Source: Nocardiopsis sp. FR4
GTDB lineage: Bacteria; Actinomycetota; Actinomycetes; Streptosporangiales; Streptosporangiaceae
Reading direction: 5' to 3'
Assembly: GCF_009830945.1 (NCBI RefSeq)
Contig: NZ_VWVV01000008.1
Coordinates: 62,001 to 126,000 of the forward strand
DNA: 64,000 bases
Positions 8,661-17,978 of this stretch are shown in pieces (within the stretch, counting starts at the first letter, position 1; every line of letters begins with the position of its first letter). The notes under the pieces were generated by a model. The model had not been told where the DNA came from and did not search any database. It worked only from the letters and a program-made list of their open reading frames with translations. The position numbers and the translations under genes are program-made.

Positions 8661-9035
8661 CCTGCACACCGTCGACGTTTCGGCTCCCAGCCAGGCTGGC
8701 CTTCCGGCATGAACGATCCATCGAAGGGGACGCCGAGAGCACGATCCAGGCGTCCCTGGCCGGAACCGTCGACGGACCGGGAAACGACTCTTCAGTCCAG
8801 CGGGCCGTGTTCTTTCCTTTCCTTTGCGGCCTCTTTTACCACCGTTGTACCCGGCGGACCCCGTCACAACCCTCCGTGTCCGCCGGACATCCCCCTCCCC
8901 CCACCCGGGCGTGGCGGTCCCTGACCGCCGACCCGTTCGGCACACCGGCCCGAACCCCGTCCCTTGGTCACCCGCTTCGTGGCACCCTTGGGTGATCGCG
9001 GTGTGTATCAGCGGTGACCGTCGTGGGAGGTGTGG
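8661..9035. other. Gap before smc
   Basis: About 375 bases with a pyrimidine-rich stretch near 8810-8850 and no supported gene. The short frame from 8709 has proline/serine-rich composition without family resemblance and no good ribosome binding site. The smc promoter should lie here but no clear element was recognised. Confidence 0.45.
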
Positions 9036-12000
9036 GTGTATCTCAAGAACCTGACGCTGCGCGGCTTCAAGTCGTTCGCGTCGGCCACCACCCTGCGTTT
9101 CGAGCCGGGTATCACCTGTGTGGTGGGCCCCAACGGCTCGGGCAAGTCCAACGTCGTGGACGCCCTGTCCTGGGTGATGGGGGAGCAGGGGGCCAAGTCC
9201 CTGCGCGGGGGCAAGATGGAGGACGTCATCTTCGCGGGCACCTCCACCCGCCAGGCGCTGGGCCGCGCCGAGGTCAGCCTCACCATCGACAACACCGACG
9301 GTGCGCTGCCCATCGACTACACCGAGGTCACCATCCGGCGGACCATGTTCCGCAACGGCGGCTCGGAGTACGCCATCAACGGCGACACCTGCCGCCTGCT
9401 CGACATCCAGGACCTGCTCAGCGACTCCGGCATCGGCCGTGAGATGCACGTCATCGTCGGCCAGGGCCAGCTCGACACGGTCCTGCACGCCGGTCCCGAG
9501 GAGCGCCGCGCCCTCATCGAGGAGGCCGCGGGCATCCTCAAGCACCGCAAGCGCAAAGAGAAGGCGATCCGCAAGCTCAACGCGATGCAGGCGAACCTGG
9601 ACCGGGTCACCGACCTCACCGCCGAGCTGCGCCGCCAGCTCAAGCCGCTGGGCCGCCAGGCCGAGCTGGCCCGCCGGGCCGCGGTCATCCAGGCCGACCT
9701 GCGCGACGCGCGGCTGCGCCTGCTCGCCGACGACATCGCCACCCTCACCGAGCAGCTGGCCAAGGAGGAGGCGGACGAGAAGGACGTCCTGGCCCGCCGC
9801 GCCGCCGCCGAGGCCGCCCTCACCCAGACCCAGGAGCGCGAGGCCGAACTGGAGGAACAGGCGTCCGCCGCCGCCCCCGTCCTGGCCCGGGCGCTGGAGG
9901 CCTACCACTCCCTGTCCCGCCTCACCGAGCGCCTGGACGCCGTGCGCGGCCTGGCCGCCGAGCGGCACCGTAACCTCGCCGCCGCGGACGACGAGCCCGC
10001 GCACCGTCGTGACCCCGAGGAACTGGAGATGGAGGCCGAGGAGGCCGCCGCCCAGGAGGAGGAGCTCCTCACCCGGTTGGAGGAGGCCCGGGAGGTCCTG
10101 GAGACCGCCGTCACCGAGCGCGCCGCCGCCGAGGACGCCCTGCACCGCGAGGAGCGGCGGCTGGAGGCAGCAGCCCGCGCCTCCGCCGAACGCCGCGAGG
10201 GTCTGGTGCGGCTGTCCGCCCGGGTGGAGAGCCTGCGGGGGCGCCTGGCCTCCAGCGAGGCCGAGATCACCCGCCTGGAGGAGGCTGCCCGCCAGGCCGC
10301 CGAGCGCGCCGAGCAAGCCCAGGCCGAGTACGAGATGGCCGCCGAGGAGTCCGCCGGACTCGACGAGGGCGACGCCGAACTCGACTCCGCCCAGGAGCGG
10401 GCCGCCCGGCTGCTCGCGGAGGCCGACGCCGAGCTCGAACGCCTGCGCGCCGCCGAGCGCACCGCCGAGGGCGAGCGCGCCGCGCTGGCCGCCCGCAAGG
10501 AGGCCCTCGAAATGGGCCTGGCGCACAAGGACGGCGCGGGTACCCTGCTGGGCGCCGACCTGCCCGGCCTGCTCGGCAGCCTCGCCGCCCTGGTCCAGGT
10601 CGAGTCCGGCCAGGAGACCGCGGTGGCCGCCGCCCTCGGCACCGCCGCGGGCGCGGTCGCCGTCCGCGACCCCGACACCGCTGTGGCCGCGCTGGACCTG
10701 CTGCGGTCCGAGGACGCGGGCCGCGCCGGAGTCGTCATCGCCCGGGCCGCCGCCTCGGTGCCCCGGCCCGACTGGCCCGCTCTGCCCGAGGGGGCCCGCT
10801 ACGCGGTCGACGCCGTGGTGGCCCCCGAGCACCTGGCGGGGGCGGTGACCGCCCTGCTGGACCGCACCGCCCTGGTCACCGACACGGGGGCCGCCCGGGA
10901 CCTGGTGGACAAGGTGCCGGGCGTGCGCGCCGTCACCCCTGAGGGCGACGTCTTCTCCGCCGCGCTGGTGCACGGCGGCTCCGCCGCCGCACCCAGCCTG
11001 CTGGAGGTGCAGGCGGCGGTGGACGAGGCGGCCGAGAGGCTGGAGGCGGCCACCGAGACCGCGGGGCGGATCGCGGACGAACTCCAGGAGCGCCGCGGTG
11101 AGCGCGCCGCCCTGGCCGCCGAGGTCGAACAGATCGCCGCGCGCCGCCGCCAGGGCGAACGCAAGCGCAACGAGTCCGCCCAGCGCCTGGGCAAGCTCGG
11201 CGGCCAGGCCCGCTCCGCCGAGGCCGAGTCCGAGCGCTACGCCGCGGCCGCCGCCAAGGCCGCCTCCGCACGCGAGGAGGAGGCCCAGAGGCTGGCCCGC
11301 CTGGAGGAGGAGTTGGCCGAGGCCGAGGAGGTGGCCGCCTCCATCGAGGAGGAGGCCCCCGACGCCGAGACCCGCGACGAACTGGCCGCCCAGGCCTCGC
11401 GAGCCCGCGCCACCGAGATGGAGCGCCGCCTGGCCGTGCGCACCGCCGAGGAGCGCGCCCGCTCGATCGCCGGCCGCGCCGAGCAGCTGCGGGCCCAGGC
11501 CTTCGAGGAGCGCCGAGCCATGGAGCGCGCCGCCGAACGCCGCCGCACCCGCGCCGCGCAGGCCACCATCGCCGAGGCCGTCGCCGAGAGCGCCCGGCTG
11601 GCCCTGGAGCGCATCGGGGTCTCCCTGGCCGCCGCGGAGGCCGAGCGCGCCGCCGCCGAGGCCGCCAAGGAGGAGCGCGACGCCGAACTCCGGGCGGTGC
11701 GTTCCCGGGTGCGCGAGCTGTCCGTGCAGCTGGAGAAGCTCACCAGCTCCGCGCACAGCGGCGAGGTGGCCCGCGCCGAGCGGCGCATGCGCCTGGAGCA
11801 GCTGGAGACCAAGGCGATGGAGGAGATGGGCGTGGACGTGCCCACCCTGGTCGCCGAGTACGGCCCCCGCGTCCCGGTGCCCCCGCCCGCCGACGCCGGG
11901 GAGGACGCGGTTCCGCTGCCGTACGTGCGCGAGGTGCAGGCCAAGCGGGCCAAGGCAGCCGAGCGCCAGCTCAATCAGCTGGGCAAGATCAACCCGCTGG

Positions 12001-12581
12001 CGCTGGAGGAGTTCGCTGCGCTGGAGGAGCGGCACGCGTTCCTCAACGCGCAGCTGGAGGACCTGAAGAAGACCCGCCGGGACCTGATGGACATCGTCCA
12101 GGAGGTCGACGCCCGGGTGCAGGAGGTCTTCTCCGCCGCCTACCTGGACGTGGAGCGCGAGTTCGCGGCGATCTTCGGGCGGCTCTTCCCCGGAGGTGAG
12201 GGGCGGCTGCTGCTCACCGCGCCCGACGACATGCTCACCACCGGCATCGAGGTGGAGGCGCGCCCGCCCGGCAAGAAGGTCAAGCGGCTGTCCCTGCTCT
12301 CCGGCGGCGAGCGGTCCCTGACCGCCGTGGCCTTCCTCGCCGCGATCTTCAAGGCCCGGCCCTCGCCGTTCTACGTGATGGACGAGGTCGAGGCGGCGCT
12401 GGACGACACCAACCTGCAGCGGCTCCTGGTGATCTTCGAGGAGCTGCGGGCCTCCTCGCAGCTGATCGTCATCACCCACCAGAAGCGAACGATGGAGGCG
12501 GCCGACGCCCTCTACGGCGTCACGATGCAGGGCGACGGGATCTCCCAGGTGATCAGCCAGAAGCTCGAACGCCCCGCATGA
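9036..12581 (+). CDS. smc: Chromosome segregation protein SMC
   Basis: An 1181-residue condensin ATPase that organises the chromosome with ScpA/ScpB. It opens YLKNLTLRGFKSFASATTL and has Walker A GPNGSGKSN (about residues 31-39). Long Ala/Glu/Arg-rich coiled coils flank a Gly-containing hinge (about 490-650). The C-terminal head carries the ABC signature LSGGERSLTA and Walker B FYVMDEVEAALDD. GTG 9036 is chosen because GGGAGG (9025-9030) ends five bases before it; a GTG at 9030 would overlap that site. The expected partner genes scpA/scpB are not in this window. Confidence 0.97.
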   Translation: MYLKNLTLRGFKSFASATTLRFEPGITCVVGPNGSGKSNVVDALSWVMGEQGAKSLRGGKMEDVIFAGTSTRQALGRAEVSLTIDNTDGALPIDYTEVTIRRTMFRNGGSEYAINGDTCRLLDIQDLLSDSGIGREMHVIVGQGQLDTVLHAGPEERRALIEEAAGILKHRKRKEKAIRKLNAMQANLDRVTDLTAELRRQLKPLGRQAELARRAAVIQADLRDARLRLLADDIATLTEQLAKEEADEKDVLARRAAAEAALTQTQEREAELEEQASAAAPVLARALEAYHSLSRLTERLDAVRGLAAERHRNLAAADDEPAHRRDPEELEMEAEEAAAQEEELLTRLEEAREVLETAVTERAAAEDALHREERRLEAAARASAERREGLVRLSARVESLRGRLASSEAEITRLEEAARQAAERAEQAQAEYEMAAEESAGLDEGDAELDSAQERAARLLAEADAELERLRAAERTAEGERAALAARKEALEMGLAHKDGAGTLLGADLPGLLGSLAALVQVESGQETAVAAALGTAAGAVAVRDPDTAVAALDLLRSEDAGRAGVVIARAAASVPRPDWPALPEGARYAVDAVVAPEHLAGAVTALLDRTALVTDTGAARDLVDKVPGVRAVTPEGDVFSAALVHGGSAAAPSLLEVQAAVDEAAERLEAATETAGRIADELQERRGERAALAAEVEQIAARRRQGERKRNESAQRLGKLGGQARSAEAESERYAAAAAKAASAREEEAQRLARLEEELAEAEEVAASIEEEAPDAETRDELAAQASRARATEMERRLAVRTAEERARSIAGRAEQLRAQAFEERRAMERAAERRRTRAAQATIAEAVAESARLALERIGVSLAAAEAERAAAEAAKEERDAELRAVRSRVRELSVQLEKLTSSAHSGEVARAERRMRLEQLETKAMEEMGVDVPTLVAEYGPRVPVPPPADAGEDAVPLPYVREVQAKRAKAAERQLNQLGKINPLALEEFAALEERHAFLNAQLEDLKKTRRDLMDIVQEVDARVQEVFSAAYLDVEREFAAIFGRLFPGGEGRLLLTAPDDMLTTGIEVEARPPGKKVKRLSLLSGGERSLTAVAFLAAIFKARPSPFYVMDEVEAALDDTNLQRLLVIFEELRASSQLIVITHQKRTMEAADALYGVTMQGDGISQVISQKLERPA

Positions 12582-12611
12582 CCCCCGGGAGGCCGGGAGC
12601 CTGGCACGCGG

Positions 12612-12640
12612 CCGGGGCCGCCCCGCGGGGACGGCCCCGG
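12612..12640. terminator. Hairpin between convergent smc and protease genes
   Basis: CCGGGGCCG plus CCCC pairs with GGGG and CGGCCCCGG around a GC turn, with one bulged A. It can terminate transcription from both directions. Confidence 0.65.
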
Positions 12641-12653
12641 TACGGGCGCGGGG

Positions 12654-15305
12654 TCAGCCGCGCGCGATGGTGATCACCGGAGAGGTCCAGGTCTCCCAGT
12701 GCTCGGGGTTGTCCGGGTCGCCGAGCGCCTTCAGCGCGCGGACCTCCAGGCGGTACCGGCCGTCCTTGACCGGCTTGATCTTGTCGTGGCGGTCCACGAC
12801 CGTGCCGTCCCAGGGGTAGCTGAAGAACGAGGTCCCGGTGGCGCTGCGGTGCACGTGGTCCACCGACACGCCGATGTTGCGGTGCGGGTGCACCGGGCGT
12901 CCGGTGCGCTCGTCGACGACGACCATCTCCAGCTTGGTGACGTGGTGGTCGAAGTGGGCGATGACGTAGGGCACGTCCGGCAGGCCGTCGACCCACTCCA
13001 TGGTGTAGGTGGCGCCCTCGGGCTGGTTCTCGAAGGTGCCGCCGTCGGAGCTGGCGCACTCCAGGCCGGAGAAGGCGCCGCAGTCGGTGATCCTGGTCAG
13101 CCACGGCAGGTCGTGGGTCTCGCCGGAGCCGTCGGTGATCGGGGTCATCGCCTCGATCTCCTGGTAGTCACCGTTGTAGGCGGCGTAGGGGACCCGGTAG
13201 GCGGGGCCGTCCGCCTCGCCCACGGTGACGTACCCGCCGTAGATCATCTGGGTGAAGTCCCGGGCGGGCGGGGTGACGGTGACCGTGACCTCGGCCGACG
13301 CGCCGGGGGCGAGGGTCACCTTGTCGGTGCTGAAGGACACCTCGGCGAAGGAGCTGTTGTAGCCGGGGGTGTAGGTGCTGCCGTGGGTGCCCAGGGCGGC
13401 CTCGTGGCCCAGCTCGTAGACGGTCTCCTCGTCACCGGTGTTGGTGACGGTGAGGGTCTCGGTCACGGGGCCCTCGGTGGCGCCCAGGGACAGCTTGCCG
13501 GGGGTCACGCTCGTGGTGGCGAGCACCGCGCCGGGCACGTCGAGCATGCCCGCGCCCTGACGGTGCACGTTGTCCGGGAAGCCCAGGTCGGGGTTGCCCC
13601 ACCAGGCCTTGGGGTCGGCGCTGTTCTGCAGGACGTCGCGGACCTCGTGCGCGTCCAGGTCGGGACGGGCCTGGAGCAGCAGCGCGACACCGCCCGCCAC
13701 GTGCGGGGAGGACATCGAGGTGCCGCTGATGGTGGCGTAGCCGCCCTTGGCCATGGGGTAGGTGGAGTTGATCAGACCGCCCGGGGCGCCGATGTCCGGC
13801 TTCAGGCTCAGGTCCGGGGACAGCCCGAAGGAGCTGAAGGAGCTGATCAGGCCGCCGGTGGGGTTCGGAACGGTGGTGTTCTCGCCGGTCCAGGTCAGGG
13901 TGACGGGCTCGTCGCCCTCCAGCAGCTCGCGCAGGTGGGCCCCGGAGGTGTCGGAGATCCCGATGGCGAACGCGCCCTGGTCGACGATGCCGCCGCCCGC
14001 GAACATGCCCGCGACGTTGTTGTACACGACCACGCCGGTGGCGCCCGCGGCCAGGGCCGTCTCGTACTTCTCGGCGAAGGTGCAGGCGCCGCGCACGATC
14101 AGCGCGGTCCTGCCCTCGGGGTCGCCCTCCAGGGTGTCGCCCAGGGAGGTGCAGCCCCGCCCGATGTAGACGAGTTCGTCGGTCTCACCGGAGGTGGGCG
14201 GCTCGGCGGCCCCGCCCATCTCCATGTAGGCCAGGGTCTCGCCGCTGGGGTTGGCGCTCACGGAGGCGGCCTGGATGTGGGTGTTGTCGAAGGAGGCCAC
14301 GCCGATGACGTCCTCGCCCAGGCCGGGCGCGCCCGCGGAGTACAGGCCGGTGTCACCCGAGTTGCCGATGGAGGCGACCACGACCATGCCCTCGTCGACG
14401 AGGTTGTCGGAGGCGACCGCGGTGGGGTACTGCGGCCAGGAGTGGGCGGAGCCGATGCTCATGTTGAGCACGTCCATGCCGTCGTCCAGGGCCCGCTCCA
14501 TGGCGGCGATCATGATGTCGGAGGTCGTGGAGCCGGTGCATCCGAACACCTTGTAGGCGCCGAACTCCACGCCGGGGGCCACGCCGGTGACCTCGCCCTC
14601 GGCGCCCACGATCCCGGCCACGTGCGTGCCGTGTCCGTTGCAGTCCTGGGGGTCGTCGTCGGGGACGGGCTCCGAGCCCGGGACGCCCGCGTTGAAGTCG
14701 TCGCCGACGAAGTCGTGCCCGGTGACCACGCGGTCGTTGGGGAAGGACCCGCCGCCCAGGTCGGGGTGGGTGTAGTCCACGCCGGTGTCCATGATGGCCA
14801 CCCGCAGTCCCTCGCCGGTCAGGCCCAGCTCGTTCTGCGCGATGTCGGAACCGGTCATGGGCAGCGCGGTGTCCAGGTCGGGCGCGCTGTCCTCGGTCTC
14901 GGGGATCCGGAAGGAGACGACCGGGTGCAGGGCCTTGACGCCGGGGATCTCCCGCGCCGTGCCGACCTGGGCGTCGTCCATCTCCACGGAAAGGCCGTTC
15001 CACAGGTCGCGGAAGGCGTGCCGTTCGGTGTACTCCAGGCCGTACTCCTCGGCCTCGGCCCGGAACTCCTCCTGTTCCTCGGCCACCGCGGTCTCGGAGG
15101 AGCCGTCGGTGGTGGGAGGACTCTCCAGTTCGATGAACCACAGGCCGGCGGCCTGGTGGGTCAGTTCGCCGTTCTCGGCGGAGGGGGCGGGGTACAGGGG
15201 GGCGAGTTCGGAGGACTCGTCGGCGCTTGCCGGTGTGGCCGCGACCAGGCCCGCCATGAGTGTCAACCCGGCGAGGGGGGCCAGGCGCGTTCGGTGGGGT
15301 GCCAC
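12654..15305 (-). CDS. Secreted subtilisin-family (S8) serine protease with PA insert
   Basis: An exported serine endopeptidase of about 883 residues. A signal peptide with a hydrophobic core (LAPLAGLTLMAGLVAA) ends ATPASA, followed by an inhibitor-I9-like propeptide. The catalytic triad is visible as VAIMDTGVDYTHPD (Asp), NGHGTHVAGI (His) and GTSMSSPHVAGG (Ser). A protease-associated domain is inserted between His and Ser (GRTALIVRGACTFAEKYE region). The C-terminal third holds Fn3-like beta domains (TLTVTNTGDEETVYELG). GTG 15305 gives a standard signal peptide; an ATG at 15407 would add 34 residues and cannot be excluded because the promoter lies just beyond it. Substrate is unknown. Confidence 0.9.
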   Translation of the reverse strand: MAPHRTRLAPLAGLTLMAGLVAATPASADESSELAPLYPAPSAENGELTHQAAGLWFIELESPPTTDGSSETAVAEEQEEFRAEAEEYGLEYTERHAFRDLWNGLSVEMDDAQVGTAREIPGVKALHPVVSFRIPETEDSAPDLDTALPMTGSDIAQNELGLTGEGLRVAIMDTGVDYTHPDLGGGSFPNDRVVTGHDFVGDDFNAGVPGSEPVPDDDPQDCNGHGTHVAGIVGAEGEVTGVAPGVEFGAYKVFGCTGSTTSDIMIAAMERALDDGMDVLNMSIGSAHSWPQYPTAVASDNLVDEGMVVVASIGNSGDTGLYSAGAPGLGEDVIGVASFDNTHIQAASVSANPSGETLAYMEMGGAAEPPTSGETDELVYIGRGCTSLGDTLEGDPEGRTALIVRGACTFAEKYETALAAGATGVVVYNNVAGMFAGGGIVDQGAFAIGISDTSGAHLRELLEGDEPVTLTWTGENTTVPNPTGGLISSFSSFGLSPDLSLKPDIGAPGGLINSTYPMAKGGYATISGTSMSSPHVAGGVALLLQARPDLDAHEVRDVLQNSADPKAWWGNPDLGFPDNVHRQGAGMLDVPGAVLATTSVTPGKLSLGATEGPVTETLTVTNTGDEETVYELGHEAALGTHGSTYTPGYNSSFAEVSFSTDKVTLAPGASAEVTVTVTPPARDFTQMIYGGYVTVGEADGPAYRVPYAAYNGDYQEIEAMTPITDGSGETHDLPWLTRITDCGAFSGLECASSDGGTFENQPEGATYTMEWVDGLPDVPYVIAHFDHHVTKLEMVVVDERTGRPVHPHRNIGVSVDHVHRSATGTSFFSYPWDGTVVDRHDKIKPVKDGRYRLEVRALKALGDPDNPEHWETWTSPVITIARG

Positions 15306-15443
15306 CTTGTCAACACATCCCTTCTCGGTGCGCGCCGCGGGACATCGGGGGAGCGGGGGTATTCCACCGGGTACGACTGTGGCGTTCGGGGGGATACGCC
15401 GCTTCATGTCCGTACTCGGTTAGTCGGCGCGCATAGCAACGAG

Positions 15444-15472
15444 ATCATTGCGCTGCGCCATGAACGTGTCAA
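15444..15472 (-). promoter_or_regulatory. Promoter of the protease gene
   Basis: On the minus strand TTGACA (15472-15467), a 17-base spacer and AATGAT (15449-15444). The -35 is consensus. Transcription would start near 15437, giving a leader of about 130 bases to GTG 15305 or about 30 bases to ATG 15407. Confidence 0.55.
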
Positions 15473-15478
15473 TGTTCA
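15461..15478. promoter_or_regulatory. Inverted repeat overlapping the protease -35 element
   Basis: TGAAC and GTTCA flank eight bases that contain the TTGACA box. A dimeric regulator binding here would block the promoter. No regulator can be named. Confidence 0.35.
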
Positions 15479-15688
15479 CCAAGACTCAATCCGGCCACAT
15501 AGCGGGACATTGACTCTGCCCATTGTCATATTTCCACGAAACGGGCAATCTTCTTTTTTCGTCATTAACCACGCAAAAAGGTGAGGGAAAGCTGAGCTGT
15601 ACCGAGGCTGACACTCCGACGAATCCGCAGGCCAGCGTAGCCCCGGGGGTACCCGGGCAGCCCGCGACGGGCCGAGTACGCTGGACGG

Positions 15689-15714
15689 GACGGACCGCCC
15701 GCGGGCGGCCCGTC
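15689..15714 (+). other. Hairpin at the 5' edge of the cobalamin riboswitch
   Basis: GACGG-A-CCGCCC pairs with GGGCGG-C-CCGTC around a two-base turn: 11 pairs and one mismatch. A -10-like TACGCT (15677-15682) lies directly upstream, so this may be the start of the leader RNA. Confidence 0.45.
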
Positions 15715-15826
15715 CGGTGTCGAGGGAGCGAAGTCCGGTACCGCGGCCGCTGGCCGCCGAACCCGGCGCTGTCCCGCAACTGTGGAGCCCCGCCCGGGGA
15801 CGAGCCAGGTCGCCTGCCCGACACCG
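15715..15826 (+). promoter_or_regulatory. Cobalamin (B12) riboswitch aptamer
   Basis: The conserved cores of the cobalamin riboswitch are present: CTGTCCCGCAACTGTG (from about 15769) and the B12 box GAGCCAGGTCGCCTGCC (about 15802-15818). A perfect eight-base P1 stem closes the aptamer (CGGTGTCG 15715-15722 with CGACACCG 15819-15826). It controls the btuF/btuC-type genes downstream, presumably lowering expression when cobalamin is plentiful. Confidence 0.9.
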
Positions 15827-15872
15827 ACGTCCCCGTCCTCGTGGGAAGGACAGGCCGTCCCCGCCCGGACCC

Positions 15873-15901
15873 GTGCTCCTTCCCCCGCCACGAAGGAGCA
15901 C
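15873..15901 (+). promoter_or_regulatory. Shine-Dalgarno-sequestering hairpin of the B12 riboswitch
   Basis: GTGCTCCTTC (15873-15882) is the exact reverse complement of GAAGGAGCAC (15892-15901), which contains the AAGGAG ribosome binding site of the GTG at 15903. This 10-bp stem would hide the site, pointing to translational rather than transcriptional control. Confidence 0.8.
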
Positions 15902-15902
15902 C

Positions 15903-16844
15903 GTGCGCACCGCACGCCGCATTCCCCTCGCACTCCTCGGAGCCGCGCTCGCCCTGACCGCCTGCGGCGCTCCGGACAGCGGTTCCCCCGACACCGACGA
16001 GCCCGCCGCCGGTGAGGGCGCCTTCCCCGTGACCGTCACCGACGCCACCGGCGAGGTGACCATCGAGCAGGCCCCCGAGCGGATCGTCTCGCTGTCGGCC
16101 AGCCACACCGAGATGCTCTTCGCCATCGGCGCCGGAGACCAGGTCGAGGCGGTCGACGAGTACTCCACCTACCCGGAGGAGGCCCCGACCACCGAGCTGA
16201 GCGGCTTCGAGCCCAACGTGGAGGCGATCAGCGAGTACGACCCCGACCTCGTCCTGCTCGCCCGCAGCGCCGAGGAGACCGCCGACCAGCTGGAGTCCCT
16301 GGGCATCCCCGCCCTGGTCCTGGACGCCGCCGCGGACCTGGAGGACACCTACGCGCAGATCCGCCTGCTCGGCGAGGCCACCGGCCACGCCGAGGAGGCC
16401 GACGCCGAGGCCGAGCGGGTGGAGAGCGACTTCGACGCGGTCGTCGAGGACGTGCGCGAACAGGTCGGCGAGGTCGATCTGACCTTCTACCAGGAGCTCG
16501 ACGACACCTCCTACTCCGCGACCTCGGCCACCTTCGTGGGCCAGGTCTACGCCGCATTCGGACTGGAGAACATCGCCGACGCCGCCGACGAGGACGGGAG
16601 CGGCTACCCGCAGCTGTCCCGGGAGTACATCGTCGAGGAGGATCCGGACCTGATCTTCCTGTCCTACGGCGACGAGTCCGCGGTCGCCGACGTGGCCGCA
16701 CGTCCGGCCTTCGACACCGTCACCGCGGTGAGGAACGACGCCGTCTACCTCCTCGACGCCGACATCGCCTCCCGCTGGGGACCGCGCGTGGTCGAGTTCG
16801 CCGAGCTCGTGGGCCAGGCCGTCGTCGAGAACGCGGGCGAGTAG
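15903..16844 (+). CDS. btuF: Cobalamin-type ABC transporter substrate-binding lipoprotein
   Basis: A 313-residue lipoprotein that should capture cobalamin or a related corrinoid outside the membrane. The signal peptide ends in the lipobox LTAC (Cys about 21), followed by an acidic linker. The mature part starts FPVTVTDATGEVTIEQAPERIVSLSASHTEML, typical of the TroA/BtuF fold of group III binding proteins. AAGGAG lies just before GTG 15903. The riboswitch upstream gives the substrate assignment; without it a siderophore would be equally possible. It is followed after one base by the permease gene. Confidence 0.88.
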   Translation: MRTARRIPLALLGAALALTACGAPDSGSPDTDEPAAGEGAFPVTVTDATGEVTIEQAPERIVSLSASHTEMLFAIGAGDQVEAVDEYSTYPEEAPTTELSGFEPNVEAISEYDPDLVLLARSAEETADQLESLGIPALVLDAAADLEDTYAQIRLLGEATGHAEEADAEAERVESDFDAVVEDVREQVGEVDLTFYQELDDTSYSATSATFVGQVYAAFGLENIADAADEDGSGYPQLSREYIVEEDPDLIFLSYGDESAVADVAARPAFDTVTAVRNDAVYLLDADIASRWGPRVVEFAELVGQAVVENAGE

Positions 16845-16845
16845 C

Positions 16846-17880
16846 GTGCGCGGCGGTGCCGGCCCGTCGGCCGGATGGTTCGCGGCGGGGCTGGTCACGC
16901 TGTCCGCGGCCGTCCTCCTGGGCGTCTCCGCGGGCGCGGCCTCCCTGTCCGCGGCCGACATCGCCCGCCACCTGCTCAGCCTCCTGCCGCTCGGCGTCGA
17001 GTCACCGCTGACCGAGCGGCAGGAGGCCCTGCTCGTGCAGCTGCGCCTGCCCCGCGTGGTCATGGGCGTGCTCGTGGGCGCCCTCCTGGCCACCGCCGGC
17101 GGCGCCTACCAGGGGGTGTTCCGCAACCCCCTGGCCGACCCCTTCCTGCTCGGCGCCGCCGCCGGGGCCGGGCTCGGCGCGACCCTGGTCATCGTCTTCG
17201 GCGCGCAGTTCAGCGACTCCCCTCGCGCCCTGGTCCCAGTGGCCGCCTTCCTGGGCGCCCTGTTCGGGGTGGCCGCCGCCTACCTGCTCGGCGCCACCGC
17301 GGGAGGAGGCGGCACGGCCTCGCTGGTCCTGGCGGGCGTGGCCGTCTCCTCCTTCCTCTCCGCCGCCCAGACCCTCGTGCAGCAGATGGGCGTGGACCAG
17401 CTCCAGCGCATCTTCTCCTGGCTCCTCGGCGGGATCGGCGGCGGCGGATGGGACGACGTGCGCCTGGTCTGGCCCTACGCGGCGGTCGCACTGCTCGTGC
17501 TGCTGGCCTGCGGCTACCTACTGGACATGCTCGCCCTGGGCGACGACAAGGCGGTCAGCCTCGGCCTGAACCCGGCCGCCGTGCGCCTGGTCGTGATCGG
17601 CGCCGCCTCCCTCGCCACGGCCGCCGCCGTCTCGGTCAGCGGCCTGATCGGCTTCGTCGGGATCGTCGTCCCGCACGTCGTGCGCCGCCTGGTGGGCTCC
17701 AACTACCGGGCGATCCTGCCCGTCACCGTGCTCCTCGGCGGCGCCTTCATGGTCCTGGTGGACATCGTCGCCCGCACCCTGGTCGCCCCCGCCGAACTCC
17801 CCATCGGCGTGGTCACCGCCTTCCTCGGCGCGCCCTTCTTCGTGCTCATCCTGCGCACCACCCGCCACCGCGGCACCTGA
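16846..17880 (+). CDS. btuC: FecCD/BtuC-family ABC transporter permease
   Basis: A 344-residue integral membrane protein of the FecCD family with about nine to ten hydrophobic segments. Family motifs are RLPRVVMGVLVGALLATAGGAYQGVFRNPLADP-like (about residues 64-95) and SGLIGFVGIVVPHVVRRLVG-type (about 265-284). It should form the channel of the cobalamin importer with the preceding binding protein. GTG 16846 starts one base after the btuF stop. No ATP-binding subunit gene follows; ftsY comes next. Confidence 0.9.
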   Translation: MRGGAGPSAGWFAAGLVTLSAAVLLGVSAGAASLSAADIARHLLSLLPLGVESPLTERQEALLVQLRLPRVVMGVLVGALLATAGGAYQGVFRNPLADPFLLGAAAGAGLGATLVIVFGAQFSDSPRALVPVAAFLGALFGVAAAYLLGATAGGGGTASLVLAGVAVSSFLSAAQTLVQQMGVDQLQRIFSWLLGGIGGGGWDDVRLVWPYAAVALLVLLACGYLLDMLALGDDKAVSLGLNPAAVRLVVIGAASLATAAAVSVSGLIGFVGIVVPHVVRRLVGSNYRAILPVTVLLGGAFMVLVDIVARTLVAPAELPIGVVTAFLGAPFFVLILRTTRHRGT

Positions 17881-17978
17881 GCCCCCTGCCCCGTCAGCGC
17901 TGTTCCACCGGCCGTTCCCGGCGCGCCCCCGGCCCGTGACGCGAACGCGTCGCGCACTCTGCGAGACTGGGTGGCGCT

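Noticed and set aside
8709-8924. Short plus-strand frame before smc
   Set aside because: Pro/Ser-rich product with no ribosome binding site; it lies in a pyrimidine-rich presumed regulatory stretch.
9030-9035. GTG at 9030 as the smc start
   Set aside because: It overlaps the GGGAGG ribosome binding site that is correctly spaced for the GTG at 9036.
8448-12479. Very long open frame (about 1340 codons) on the minus strand opposite smc
   Set aside because: It is the antisense shadow of smc, with Gly/Leu/Gln-rich composition produced by high GC third positions and no domain resemblance or ribosome binding site.
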